A DNA stretch of 64,000 bases. Origin: Panorpa germanica (lineage: Eukaryota > Arthropoda > Insecta > Mecoptera > Panorpidae). Below are positions 26,441 through 39,360 of the stretch, in pieces. How positions within the stretch are numbered: the stretch's first letter is position 1; each line of letters opens with the position of its first letter. The notes beneath the pieces are model-generated. The model had not been told where the DNA came from. It was given only the letters and a program-made list of their open reading frames with translations, and ran no database searches. The position numbers and the translations under genes are program-made. Location of the stretch: contig OY783216.1 of the NCBI GenBank assembly GCA_963678705.1, forward strand, positions 3,596,001 to 3,660,000. The letters are read 5' to 3'.

Positions 26441-27504
26441 ACAACTAAAAATAAAATAAACTTATTAATTTACACCGAAGTTGATAATAATTAAAGCAAA
26501 CTTAAAGTGTGCGTTATTAGCGGCATTATTAAAGAAACTACACCATGACCAAGAACACTAAGAAGCCATAAAGAAAATAATTTTAATTATAAAATCATTT
26601 GTTCCTGTCATAAAAAAGTAATTGATTGTTTAATTCATGGAAGTGTAAAATAATGAAGACAAATAAGTGTTGTTGGTCTAAAAGTCGTGAGAACCTAGAA
26701 CCGAGAACCGATGAAAGTCTGGTAAGATCAATGAGTACGGATACGGTTTATGGTTTATGGTTTACTCATAGTAAAAGCTGTATGTGTTTAATAATACCAT
26801 AAGAAGAGTTTTGTCGGCATGGTGATAGTGACAGCAAGGGCACATTAGATCTTAAAGCCATACGTGATGGAACTACGTGTTTGCAAAGCCCACGCTATTG
26901 ACGCCAGCGTAGTGTTTCAATTAAATGATATACGAAGATATATTTGTATAGTCGTGTCGTAAAGATCTTGAACTGTTATGCCAACAGTTCACTCTCGGCG
27001 AGACATTTGTCAAAACATTTGTCGATGTGCCGAAAACTTGACTTGTGTCCGCTCATCAACAGAGGCAAGACAACTCATTTTTTTTTTTTATTAAATTTAA
27101 TAGCACCTCCTAAGCGTCCGCCCATATGTGCTGCTTTGTCCACTTATTCATCTTCCTTAATTTTTTACATTTCAATTACATTAATACACTTTTATATAGA
27201 AATACATTTGAGTTTATTATTTCTTTTTCAATACTATTTGTTACATTTTTGTAATGTAATGTATTTCTACCAACAGAAATTGTAAAAGTAAAAAATATTA
27301 TGTTTTAATATGTGGTATCACTGAACTGCACTGAACTTTAGCTCAGTGCACTCCCTTCACCCTTCATTCGTTGAGTCGCCGAGCATTTTAGTTCACTATT
27401 CCAAAAATGGTGGACTGAGGGCGCTTAAAGCGAATTTTAAACTAACTGATAGTACCCTGATAAGAACAAATAAAAGATGTACAAAAGAATTCAATTTATC
27501 TAAT
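26441..27504. other. Non-coding stretch
   Basis: No gene or repeat recognised. The 113-codon frame at 26944-27285 is low-complexity and hydrophobic, typical of chance frames in AT-rich DNA. Confidence 0.45.
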
Positions 27505-27786
27505 TTACTGTTCAATCTCATCCGCCGTGAAATTATCCCAATTCCCTTGCTCTAATTCTTCCCCTTCACTTCCTATTACTGTCTCTGCATCCCTTCTTCT
27601 TCTTACTTCATAATTCTTCAATAGCATTTTCCTAGTTTCAAAAATCTCCTTCGCATACTCATTATAGTATCGATACCTAATCTCTTCATTTACTAGGTAC
27701 TCTAGACTTCCAATTTCTCTGACTTTTATTCCATCTTGAAATTTTACTCTGGCTTCATGGTAGTAGTAGTTGCATTCTAGGCGCAA
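27505..27786 (-). other. Unrecognised open exon-like segment
   Basis: Ninety-odd minus-strand codons are open up to a stop at 27505-27507. The charged, well-mixed composition (VREIGSLEYLVNEEIRYRYY, ending NWDNFTADEIEQ) looks more like protein than the surrounding frames. It does not open with ATG. A possible splice acceptor (GCGCCTAG) falls just inside its 5' end, so it could be the last exon of a gene or part of a transposon ORF. No family recognised. Confidence 0.25.
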
Positions 27787-28080
27787 ACGAAGCGAGAGCT
27801 ACAGTCTTCGCGAGTTTGAACTGCCGGCACTAGGGCTTTCTCACACTGAAGCCGACTGCTTGGAGCGACATCCAAATTTTCACTAGGGTATAGTCATATT
27901 AACATACTTCATCATGACAGAAAGTGTCTACTTGTAATGTTTTTAGGATCCTGACAAAAAAGATCGAGAAAACAGCATTCGCCCCCTTCATAAAGTGTGC
28001 TACTACCACTATTAACAAGCAACTGAGTCGAGTAAAATGTTGTTCAAATATTAAAAGAAGATGATTAAGATAAAGAGACC

Positions 28081-28665
28081 ATGTGCTACGTCTTAATTTT
28101 TATAAAAGTGTACTATATATTGATAAAGTGGGTTACTAGAACCGCAAATGTTCAATTATTTTTTAATAACTCCTTATATTTCAGGAGATATTAACAATTG
28201 AAAAAGTCATTTTGTCTCTTTAATTATTAAAGGGATTCAACGTTGTACACATTCCATCTGCATGTGACATCACAATCGCTGCCAACCTTACAGCTCATAA
28301 ATCTCTGCTATATGTATTTATATATCAAAATATCAAATATTATTTACAGCTATTTCAAGGAACAATAAAAGTCCAATATTATGTCTGCTATAACAGGGTT
28401 AAATAAAATAAAAACTTATTATTCTTTGATTTGACTTGATTATTTGACTACCAACAACTACAAAACATTACCACAGCACTGACCTAATCAACAAATAACT
28501 GACGTTAAAATGCATTTCACGTCATACAAATATGGCCGACCATCTCTAGCGCTAAAACTACAATTCAAATTTTTAATTGCTATATCTCCGTCAACATTTA
28601 GATATTTAATAAAATAGACACGCCAATACACATTTATTAACATCACTTTCAATCAACAATTGAAT
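28081..28665 (+). mobile_element. MITE family A, copy 3 (both ends truncated)
   Basis: Interior sequence of family A from 'CGTCTTAATTTTTATAAAAG' to 'CAATCAACAATTGA'; both terminal inverted repeats are lost. Confidence 0.75.
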
Positions 28666-29235
28666 ATCCTATTCGATGAAGAAAATATATTTCATTTGTA
28701 TTTTTATAAATCTCTAGTAAATCTGATAAAAATATTCTAGTTTCATGAGTAACATGAGTTCTAGAAAGAATACGATAGGGTTCAATCAGACAGCAGAGGT
28801 TATTCGTCCTGTCGATATACAGAAACGTAACTCAACATAACCTATACAACTAATATTTATTGTTGAGCTTGACCTTAATATTTAAAATCGTCGTAAAACT
28901 ACTGTTATTAAAACTTAAACCTCATATACTCGTAATTGAATCATGAGTGACTGCTGCAATTATATTTAAATAACATAAATATAACATGCAGTAGTTACTT
29001 GCCTCCGATCGTTAATGATTTCACGGTCACATTGAAGTAAAACACGTTACTAACCAACTCCTGGGGCACTTATTCGACTTGAACACAATTTATCTCAACC
29101 TCAATTATCTTTAGGTACTCGTACATATTATTCTGGGGTCTTGTTTTATGAACACAGCCAGAGATTTCACATCTTGGCAGAGGAAACCCTCCTTTGCAGT
29201 AGCTAGGACGGACTTGTAACATGCGGTTAATTTTA

Positions 29236-29906
29236 GGCCTGTCTCAGTATGGGACCGTATTCGGACGTAAATCGGCGGATTGGATGAGCTACAAAGCAAA
29301 CCGCCTATGTGTGTCACATATGTCTGTAGTCGTGTATTAGGGGGTGTATTAGAGATCTTTAGCACTTATATAATTTATCATGAGAGCAAACTTTAACTTT
29401 AATTTTTATCTATACACTACTGGTATTAAAGGGACTTTAGCATTTATTAAATATCTGAGTTCTGGTTGGCGTGAATTTAATCTCTCTTTCTTGAATTCAA
29501 AGAATTAATTTTTCGGTGTCCATGATTGACTGAAATACAAACATAAACTGAAGCATGCTGAACATACTCGTCACAAGCGATGTCGCCGATAGAACCGAAA
29601 AGATCCGTATTGCAGCGTAACAACAAGCGATCTTAGGTATCCCCTCCAGTCTGAGACGGCTGTTTGCATTTACAAAGGTTCGGATAGGATATCGTTGTAG
29701 TAGTGGTAACGCTTGGTTAAAATTCGCCTTTATACGGTTCTAATGTGCGAGGTAGTGCCGCCCGTATTCGGACGGCTTTGTAGCTTGCAGTCTGAGAGGT
29801 TCAGAGAGTTCTCATTACATTTACAGGGTTCGGATAGGTAAAGCGTAGTAGCCCGTATACGTCCGGCAGAAATTCGCTTAAATACGGTGCCATACTGAGA
29901 CAGGCC
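29236..29906. mobile_element. Fold-back MITE, PIF/Harbinger-type, copy 2
   Basis: Ends GGCCTGTCTCAG and CTGAGACAGGCC are flanked by TTA (29233-29235 and 29907-29909). The right arm (29640-29906) is almost identical to the right arm of the copy at 759-1308. The left arm has diverged or been replaced after the first 40 bases, so this copy no longer folds along its length. Confidence 0.75.
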
Positions 29907-30119
29907 TTAGACGTAGAATCGACGTTAAACATTCAAATAGCCGCAATTAGTCTTAATGTATACAAATAAAAAGACTATGAGAAAACTTGGATCACATTAT
30001 AATATGTATAAATGAATTCATCTGTTGGAAATACGTGATATGAATTATAATAGAAGATATTACAAGCTAGTTGCAAGCCTAAATTGTTTAGGAGCTGACA
30101 ACATTTGTATCTCATTTAA

Positions 30120-30640
30120 AGTGAAATGATACTTGGTCATTTTTGATCGCGAAATATAGATGGCGTTACTATACAGCAGGTTAAATATTATCAAAAAAAC
30201 CATGTCTTTTTATGTTTAAATCGTTTTATGTAAGTAACTATAAACGCGAATCAAAATCTAAAGCTGCAATTAGTTAGATAAATAACGTATCTACTTTTTA
30301 AGCTTTCTTTCATTGACTTTTAATGAGTTGGAACCGCAAAAATAAGTTTTGAAAATGAATATTGCTATATTTTCTAGTTGAATTTCAATTTTTATAGACT
30401 GGTAACATTTCTAAGGGTTTGTCATATATTAGTTTGAGAATCGTAATAAAGGTTATAAAATTTATGACAAACCCTTAGAAATGTTACCAGTCATATAAAA
30501 ATTGAAATTTAACTAGAAAATATAGCAATATTCATTTTGAAAACTTATTTCTGCCCCTTAAACTCATTAAAAGTTAGTGGAAGAAAGCTTAAAATGTAGA
30601 TACGTTATTCATCTAACTAATTGCAGCTCGAAAATCATCT
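30120..30640. mobile_element. MITE family C, copy 2 (partly fold-back)
   Basis: Starts near GTGAAATGATACTTGGTC after TTAA (30116-30119). From about 30455 the sequence runs back as the reverse complement of 30340-30430 (shared 'CTTAGAAATGTTACCAGTCA'), giving a hairpin of over 100 bp per arm. The terminal TTAA on the right is not seen. Confidence 0.6.
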
Positions 30641-30924
30641 AGAATTATTATTGGAGAATATGACAAGTTGTCGTGCAAAGATAATTACAGCAAGCGGTAT
30701 TCATTTTCTATAAAAATATCCTTTTCGTGCTTGATTAGTTTATTTTGTGTTATAAGGTATAATAACTAAACAAACCAATTAATATTTACTAGAAGAGGCA
30801 ATGAACCTCGTAAAAATATTGACTTTATTAGAAAGTATAGGGTGTTCACTAGAAGATTTGAAAATGGGGTTTGAAAAAATTAATTATAAAAAATACATTA
30901 AATATATTATATAGCGGCACTACT

Positions 30925-31070
30925 GACAAATCCGTATGGTTTTTAGTACCAACCTTCAAACGATATGTGTCAAAATTTCATGACATTCCGACCATTAGTT
31001 TACAAATTACAGTGGTTTTAGTGACACTACTTTTGTAATTTTCAAAGCAATGTAAAAATCGGAATTTCGT
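30925..31070 (+). repeat. Dispersed repeat H, copy 2
   Basis: Matches 10575-10725 through 'ACCAACCTTCAAACGATATG' and 'TTTTGTAATTTTCAAAGCAA'-type sequence. Class unknown. Confidence 0.5.
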
Positions 31071-33960
31071 GTGTTGATAAAGCATTGCTTACCTTATTAA
31101 AAAACAAGGATATTCTTGTCTTCCAGTTGTTACCCAGTATATTTTACTACAAACAATTTAGTCTCGCAAACACCATGAAATATTTATTTCATTGGATGGC
31201 CGTTGTTATCGATACGAGTACAATCAATGTGTTACTAAAGCAAACATCCGGGAGGGGCAGGGTGGTGATTGTATGGGGGTTAACGTACTAGGAGTAGAAC
31301 ACGAGGGTGAAAAACGACTAATTACAAATTAATTCCGTTTCCAACAAAAATAAAATCGATGTTTTAGAAAATGTTTTACGTTATGAGCGAGGTATCAATC
31401 ATAATAAATCAATATCTATCCATATTTTGTACTAAACGTGAAGCTTTCCAAAGCAGTAAAAAGCTAAACTAAGCCAAAGCAAACAGACAACACCACTTGG
31501 TGCACGTGTGGTCGACCTGGTGGACCTGGCAGACCAGCTGGAGGTCGCTAGGATGTTTGCTGTAACATGTGGCCGCTGATCTACGCTTGCTAGAAAATAT
31601 AGGTTTTCCTTTGGTTCACAATTACTTGTTTTGTTAAAACAAATGTGTTGAATTTTATAAAAAACAAAAAAATACTGCCTTTTCTAAATAACTAAACACA
31701 CTTTGTAAAACGAGTCTCTCGGTCTCACTCAAACTATAATCATAAAGTTACGGCCTTTAGAAGCTTTGGGTACACTATAATCATTTTTAAGTTAGTAAGG
31801 AAAATTGGTTCAATTCTGGGTTACTTTGCAAGAGAAGAAATTGTTCAAAATTTAAGAAATATTCTAGCAAGTGTCATTCTATTTGGAATCCTTATTAAAT
31901 GCGCCAACTTTTACTGTTACTTGCAAACTCGCATAGTACTTTTTTCATACTCAACGTTGGGCGAAGAATTAATCTTGAATATTTGGTTGGACAAAAAGTG
32001 ACAATTTCTTCCAAGCTGGACCAGTTGGCTTTACATTTTAGGAAGAGTTTACAGAAATATTATTCAGGATCACATAACAAAAAAAATTTTTTTTAAAAGT
32101 TAATATTTGTAGCAACAAGAGTGAAGAGACAATTACAGGGTGCAGATTTTCTAAATTTTTTTAATGGCAATGATTTTTAAAATATTCAACTTAAATTTTT
32201 TTTAATATTTTTCTGATAACTGTTATGACTTGGCCTATGACCCACTTCCGGCTTTACTAAAAGGACATAGGTCTGGGGGATCTAGGATCTTGGACTATAA
32301 GATAAAATGATGAAATATATTGGTATAGATATATAGAATTTGTTGTCTTTTTTTAATTTGGCGTTTTATCTCGTTTTTTAATTATATATGTGTACTTAAA
32401 TATTCTCTTAATGTGGTATAATATATATTGGGTCTTTCAACTCAAAATCAATAGCAAAACGCAATCGTTAAACTTGAAAAATAATTGCACATTTGAGATT
32501 CTGCTAGCCAACTTTATCAATATATAACATAGTACAGTTTTATAGAAATTAGGAACTACCTAATTTAATATTGTTTTCTTCCGTTATATTGTGAACTAAC
32601 ACACTAAATTTAGAGCAGTACCAGTTGTAAAGAGAAAGGGATAAAAGATATACAAACAAAATATTATAGAAACTTTGTCGTAGAAGAAGAAACAACAGAT
32701 AATAGAAAAGTTGAAAGGAAACAAGTGTTATTAGACGTACAAATATTTACTTAAACTCTAAATAGGTAAAGTACAAGTACTTTAAAAAGAGATAATGGAT
32801 ACTGTGGTGCTCTTCACTTTACAAAAAAATTATATTTTATGTTAAGGAACATACATACTTTTAATAAATAAAATGAAAAGTAAGATATATTGAAAGTTGA
32901 ATGGCAGTGAATATTAATGAAATAATATATACAGAAGTATTGAATAAATAATGTAGGGTCATATACACCAGCGATTCTCAAGCTTCAAGATACACAATTA
33001 GTAAATTAACACAAACAATTAAATAATTTCCCAGGTGAATCAGATACAGATTGATGCAAAATCATAAGTACACTAATTAACTTTGTCGCCAAGGGGCTTA
33101 TTTAACACGAACCATTATTTACAATGTGATTAACATTATGAATGATTTACAGCTTTTAATTAAACGGTGGACGGATGCTGGTGAATACGGAGGTTGTTGC
33201 CGTAAAATAAACGCTTTTATTGCAATAAATATTAAAGAAATGTATCTTTCTTTTTAACATTATAAATAGTAGATGAGGAAGATGTATCTATTGCAAAAAA
33301 AAGTTAAAAAAAACTATGGAGTCATGTTAGTAGAGGATGATAAGCAATTCTGCTCAATTAATAGATTCATTTACTAATATAAATTATTGTTAATTTATTT
33401 ATGAATATAAAAACAAGACAAAAATAACACGACTTTTACTATCTCAATAACGTAATTCTTGTCCATTCATAAAAATAAAGAATTTATAAATTCATTTATT
33501 TAAATACCCTTGTCAACACCTTCATAATTTATGGGGTGTCTATTTCACAAAGGCCCTAACCGAGTGTGATATCATTTCTCAAAAGCCCCTAACCGACTTT
33601 GCAAATGCATTGCCGTCTGCCCATAATGTATCAAAAAAATATTGCACACACTGAGTGTAAGACAAATGCAATACTTTGTTGTTCCATTTTGCACGACTTT
33701 GTTTTTATGATGCTTGTTCATGCCCCATGAGTTTTTTGTATACTTTTACGATGTGTTTTTGTTTATCTTTTTATGCAAACTATATCATACTTTTACAGAC
33801 TTAAAGAAAATATAATTAAGAAATTAATGTATTTCAGTTTTACTAATTATAAAATAAAAATGCAAGCTTCAAGTATATGAATGTTAACTAAAAATAATAG
33901 TTAGTTTATTTAACCATATACTGCCATAAATAAAGTTGAATATTACTCTGAATTGTATAG
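31071..33960. other. Non-coding stretch with a small GC-rich island
   Basis: AT-rich DNA without a recognised gene. Positions 31488-31560 are locally GC-rich and open for CTCGRPGGPGRPAGGR followed by a stop (see findings). A decayed, inverted end-fragment of MITE family A lies near 32485-32560. Confidence 0.4.
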
Positions 33961-34017
33961 CCATTGTCCAGTGAATTAGAGAATTCGTCGCCCCACAAAA
34001 GGCACAGCCAAAAAACA

Positions 34018-34100
34018 TATTTTAGCAATGAAAAAATAAATTATAGCGGTGACAAAACAAATTTTAGAGGCGAAAAACAAATTTTAGTGGCGAAAAATTT
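34018..34100 (+). repeat. Tandem AAATTTTAGNGGCGAAAA units
   Basis: About four consecutive diverged units of a 20-24-bp motif, the longest run of the motif also seen near 4863, 5440 and 7833. Confidence 0.5.
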
Positions 34101-34249
34101 TCATTGGAGTCATTGGATTTGTAATGACACATCTAATCTAAAATAAAACTTGAAAAAATAATAATATTAAGAGCAAAAAGCAACAGAAAAAGAAAAGATA
34201 TTATTTTCACAACAAATCGTGACAATGGGCACGGGAAGGTTAAGAAATC

Positions 34250-34288
34250 ATGAAATTTGTGTGACGTAATTTATGGATAACCCCTAAA
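34250..34288 (+). repeat. Right end of element K
   Basis: GAAATTTGTGTGACGTAATT followed by GGATAACCCC, matching the right part of 19910-20172; only the end is present. Confidence 0.35.
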
Positions 34289-34832
34289 TCCAATGCGAGC
34301 CGTGCGGATCTGTCGATACATCACTGCCAACAATTAAAGACTTAATTTATTATGAGCATACGTTATCATATGCAGGTATTAGGTACATATCATACAAACA
34401 TGCCTTCAAAGCAGATAGAACAATCACAAAACTACACGATTCTTGCATAAGCAAACACATAATGTACACTGCATGTAAACCAACTAACAGCACCTTTATT
34501 CTATAGCAGAAGTAGGAAACCTTTTTACCATAGGACCACATTTTATTTTGGAATAGAGGTAAACTGTAATTGCAAACTGCAAATTGAAATATGATAGTAA
34601 TACAAGTGTATTAATACAGTAAAAATTTCGAAGTTGATATTATTTAGTAACATATAGGACTACTGTCAACGACAGCTTCATTTCTAGGTTGCTTGCAAGC
34701 TGCAAATGAAGCCAGACGTATTCTGCATCTCAGTACTGTCCACGTAACGTCATACAAGCTGAAAACAGGGTCATTTGTCTGAAGTTTACCATTAAGAAAG
34801 CACGTTTTTTCATTGGGAAAATGTCAAATGAT

Positions 34833-35011
34833 GAAGAAGATGTGATTATATCATACGCTTTTATTAGAAGACGACGACTCTGACGTAGAATGTATTGGCT
34901 TCATCCATACATCGAAAAGAACATTAACCGCAGATTGTTTGTTGCTGCAAGAGAGTTATCAGAGGATGATTCAGTATTTCAGTCAGTATACAGAATGACT
35001 ATTGTTCGATA
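34833..35011 (+). pseudogene. PIF/Harbinger transposase N-terminal fragment
   Basis: Starting at ATG 34833 the frame reads MSNDEEDVIIS... then, after an in-frame TGA at 34893-34895, RRMYWLHPYIEKNINRRLF, VAARELSEDDSVFQSVYRMT and a stop. 'W.HP.I...N..R.F...ARELS.DD..F...YRM' is the conserved N-terminal block of insect Harbinger (HARBI1-like) transposases. The catalytic DDE part is absent, and a MITE family A copy begins 13 bp further on. Non-functional. A source of this class could once have mobilised the TTA-flanked fold-back elements, but that is inference. Confidence 0.7.
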
Positions 35012-35023
35012 ATATGAACAAAA

Positions 35024-35648
35024 TGGGCTTGTGTCCTATGTCTTAATTTCTATAAAAGTGTACTATATATTGATAAAGTGGGTTACTAGAACCTCAAATG
35101 TTCAATTATTTTTTAATAACTCCTTATATGTTAAGAGATATTAACAATTAAAAAAGTCATTTTGTCTCTTTAATTATTAAAGGGATTCAACGTTATACAC
35201 ATTCCAAGTGCATGTGACATCACAATCCTTGTGTAAGGTTACCAACCTTACAGATCATAAATCTCTGCTATATGTTTTTATATATCAAAATATCAAATAT
35301 TATTTACAGTTATTTCAAGGAACAATCAAATTTCAATATTATATCTGCCTTAGCAGGGTTAAATAAAATAAAAACCTATTATTCTTTGACTTGATTTGAT
35401 TATTTGACTACCAACAGCTACAAAACATTACCACAGTACTGGCCTACTCAACAAATAACTGACGTTAAAATGCATTTCACGTCATAAAAATATGGCCGAC
35501 CATTTCTAGCGCTAAAACTATAATTCAAATTTTTAATTGCTATATCTCCGTCAATATTTAGATATTTAATAAAATAGACACGCTAATACACATCAATATC
35601 AATCAACAATTGAAAAATCAACCACTAAAAAATGAGGACACAAGCCCA
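35024..35648 (+). mobile_element. MITE family A, copy 4
   Basis: Full-length copy, TGGGCTTGTGTCCTATG to GAGGACACAAGCCCA, lying next to the Harbinger transposase fragment. Confidence 0.9.
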
Positions 35649-36187
35649 TTGACTTCCGATGCGTTGTGCAGTACGCTAGAGCTATGACATGTTGCAGCTC
35701 CGTGGACAGAGCCTCCTTTGTTTAAGTGACGAAACCGTGCGTATGAAGTGACTTATAAGATAAACCTATAACAAAATGCTGCAGGTTACCCACCGCTGCC
35801 TTATATCTTCAAACATAAGAAACTTCTACAATGTCTGTAGATATGCATGTAATAAATTCTAGGAAGTCATGTGTATATAAACATAATTCCAACAAATAGA
35901 AAAATAGTAATGTTTTTTATGTTTATGCTACGAAAGAACATACGAGTATGAGTATATGTTGTATAGAATTAACAGAAAAGAAAGAACAATAAAAAACTAT
36001 TTTTTTGTACGTTTTCCTTTGTTTTTAAGATCCCGACGACTTAACATGTCTTTCAATTAACATTTCACCGTATATGTATTACAGTGTTGTCATGACTCTA
36101 TAAAAATATTAATAATTCAATTAAACTTTCTTTGTTTGTATTATCATGACACTGTAAAACAGGTGGAAATTATTATGTATTACTTAT

Positions 36188-36490
36188 GCCAGAGAGACAG
36201 TTTTGTTGTCAAAAAATTCATTTTAAAACAGTTCTGTCTTTCGAAAACAGACTGGTTTTGTTTTTAGTGTTTTTCTGTGAGTGTCCCATAAAAATTATAA
36301 ACATGGTAAACAACAACTGACAAACACAAATGTTGACAAAAAACAAAACTGCGTTTTCAAACCAAACAGACTAAAAAACTACAACAGACGTGTTTTCCTT
36401 TGATCTTACTAACTCCAGATGTGAATATGTTTTGTTTACTAAAACAGTTTTTAAAGACAAAAATGTTTTAAGAACTGTCTCTTTGGTGTA
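36188..36490. mobile_element. Putative inverted-repeat element M
   Basis: Left end CCAGAGAGACAGTTTTG and right end CTGTCTCTTTGG are inverted. The interior is rich in 'AAAACAG / CTGTTTT' motifs in both orientations. Only one copy is present, so the family is unproven. Confidence 0.45.
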
Positions 36491-36623
36491 AACATTGATG
36501 TTTTTGTTCAGAAGAACAAGTTTTTGTTCGTGTTTTATTGAACTATATTTGATATATTATTGGTATATTGTTTATTTTGATTTAGAGTTGAAATATCTTC
36601 ATTAATTCGGCGTTTTTCTCCAA

Positions 36624-37254
36624 TGGGCTTATGTCCTATGTCTTAATTTCTATTAAAGTGTACTATATATTGATAAAGTGGGTTACTAGAACCTCAAATG
36701 TTCAATTATTTTTTAATAACTCTTTATATGTTAAAAGATATTAACAATTAAAAAAGTCATTTTGTCTCTTTAATTATTAAAGGGATTCAACGTTGTATAC
36801 ATTCCAAGTGCATGTGACATCACAATCCTTGTGTAAGGTTACCAACCTTACAACTCACAAATCTCTGCTATATGTATTTATATATCAAAATATCAAATAT
36901 TATTTACAGTTATTCCAAGGAACAAATTTCAATATTATGTCTGCCGTAACAGGGTTAAATAAAATAAAAACTTATTATTCTTTGACTTGACTTAATTATT
37001 CGACTACCAACAGCTACAGAACATTACCACAGCACTGACCTACTCAACAAATAACTGATGTTTAAATGCATTTCACGTCATACAAATATGGCCGACCATT
37101 TCTAGCGTTAAAACTACAATTCAAACTTTTAATTGCTATATCTCCGTCAACATTTAGGTATTTAATAAAATAAACACGCCAATACACATTTATTAACATC
37201 AATTTCAATCAACAATTGAAAAATCGACCACTAAAAAATGAGGACACAAGCCCA
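36624..37254 (+). mobile_element. MITE family A, copy 5
   Basis: Full-length copy with TGGGCTTATGTCC at the left and GAGGACACAAGCCCA at the right. Confidence 0.9.
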
Positions 37255-39066
37255 TTATTAATATCTCAAGCGCCTAACGCATAGAATAAGTAAAGATGAA
37301 ACAGTTTTCACAATTAATATAATAAGTAAGACATTCAAAATCGATTATAAAACGTATGATGGACTCTTTAAATAGAACTTACACAATGCTTTGAAAAAGA
37401 ATTCAATATCTTGATAGAAAAATAGAATGCATATAAATGTCTACAAAGAAAAAAAAATATTGATGGTTTTTACATTGTACAGCTTGATAAAAGAACCAAT
37501 TTATTTCTTTTCTATTTAAATATAGAATTCTCACGAAGCAGAAAGTTCTTATGATGTTGAATGAATCAGATAAAAATGTTAAACGCTATTTAACAATGCA
37601 TATTAAGTATTTAGATCCATTATTTATTAAATAAACAAGAACTAATTGATTTAAATAATTAGTTATAAGATAATTAACTGTATTATGAATGATATCTTTA
37701 ATTAAAAAATTATACAAGAAAATGACAGTATTGTACATTTGATTTTTAAATATTTGTAGTAATTATGGGCTTGTGATAATGGGCATATATTATATATGTA
37801 TATCTGGTCGATTTGGCTAATTTTTTTTTTAATGTTTGCTAAGAGTCTGGATAAGGTTTTTAGGTAAAGAAAAATTGGAGAATTTGCCAGAAAAATTAGA
37901 AAATTCTGGTCGAAAAATTGATTCAAATTTCAAAACGTGTGGAATTCAAAATGTTAGTGGAAAATTATTTTGTGGCGCTAACTACATTGGAAACTCAGAA
38001 CTAGTTTTTAAAAGTTTACTTAAAACTTACTATTGACGCAGTTAGTATTTCTAAAGACACTACGTAATATTACGTTATTTAATACTGGAATATTTTTAAA
38101 AACGTATAAATATTTAAAATGACAATCTTTATTGTAAATGATTGCATTGAAGATATCATTCAAAATCAATACGAACCATCGCTCTAATTAATCTATAATT
38201 GCAGCTCTAAATATTAATTATACTTGTTGACAATTTCTTAGATTTAAGTTAAGTTTAAACAAATATTTCTTTGGGTAAAGATGTAAATAATAAAACCAAA
38301 AAACCGGCTATTCAAATTTGAACAAAAAACTTTGTACCAACACACGTTGTTTAAAACAGTTACATAATATAATTTAAGTAAATAGCTTACGATATCGTAT
38401 GTATATGTATCCTTATAAATGATAAAATAAATTATAATATTGCAAACTACTCTCTCCAGTTATTATGCCATACATACACCTCCGCTACCATAAATGTTAT
38501 ACCCCTGTTCAAACTGCATGTGCATATCATTAATTATGTATAAAATTGAATTGAAATATTAATATCATTATTAAGATTATAAAATACATACCTTGAAGTC
38601 TTATTCTGCGAAACACAGGCTAACTTTATTAATTTATTTAGTTTTTATCTTGAAAAACATTAAACACTTTACTAAAGAAAAAACACAAGGCCGAAGCAAC
38701 TGATCGACACTGCACTGAACAAATCGTCAAAACAAAGCATGCGCTAAAACAAAGCACCAACATTAAATATATAAACTCCCTAGGTAAAGTAAAATCGATT
38801 TGTATGTTTAAATATTTATAAGTCAGATGACAAATTTGAAGTATTTTAATAGTAATTATTATAATAAACTATGCAAGAATTTTAAGAATATATATGATAA
38901 TAAATACAACGAAGTATTTAATACAATTCATAAATTTGTAGGTGTAAGTTACTGTTTATATTTCTGCTGACCCATTTAAATTATTTGTTGGTTAGAATTT
39001 GGAAATTAATGAACGTAATTGTTAACGTTCTATAATTAATCTTTTTAGTGTTCTAAACTACATAAA
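37255..39066. other. Non-coding stretch upstream of the mitochondrial gene pair
   Basis: AT-rich; contains the second copy of a minor repeat (37798-37895, first copy 16495-16600). No gene seen. Confidence 0.5.
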
Positions 39067-39338
39067 ATGTCCGTTCCTAATTCTTCGCATATTCTAAGAC
39101 TGTACAAAGATCTTCTTCGTTATGGACAGTCTCTACAATTGACAGACAAATTATATTTTCGGTCAAAAATTGTCAATGAGTTTAAGAAAAATAAATCTCT
39201 AGAAAACACCAAGGATATCAGTTTCAATTTTCAGGTTTGTAAAACAAAGATATTGCTGTTATAAATCATTACCAAATATATTAATTTATAAATTTTTAGA
39301 AAGGAAAAAGTTTACTGAAGAAAGGAAGAGTCGTATGA
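39067..39338 (+). CDS. LYR-motif mitochondrial microprotein (MIEF1-MP-like)
   Basis: Two exons, 39067-39234 and 39300-39338 (intron GT...AG, phase 0), give 68 residues. After the start comes [17 protein letters not shown], a Complex1_LYR motif (L-Y-x-x-L-L-R), then [18 protein letters not shown]; exon 2 adds [12 protein letters not shown]. Length, the LYR block, the 'REF+KN..L' stretch and the basic end closely match the human 70-residue MIEF1 microprotein (AltMIEF1, L0R8F8). That protein sits with MALSU1 and mitochondrial acyl carrier protein on assembling mitochondrial large ribosomal subunits. In mammals it is encoded upstream of MIEF1; here the neighbour, 22 bp downstream, is the mitoribosome rescue factor MTRFR. 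Family assignment is strong; the exact ribosomal role in this animal is inferred. Confidence 0.85.
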
Positions 39339-39360
39339 TCACGTTTTACATAACCTTAAA

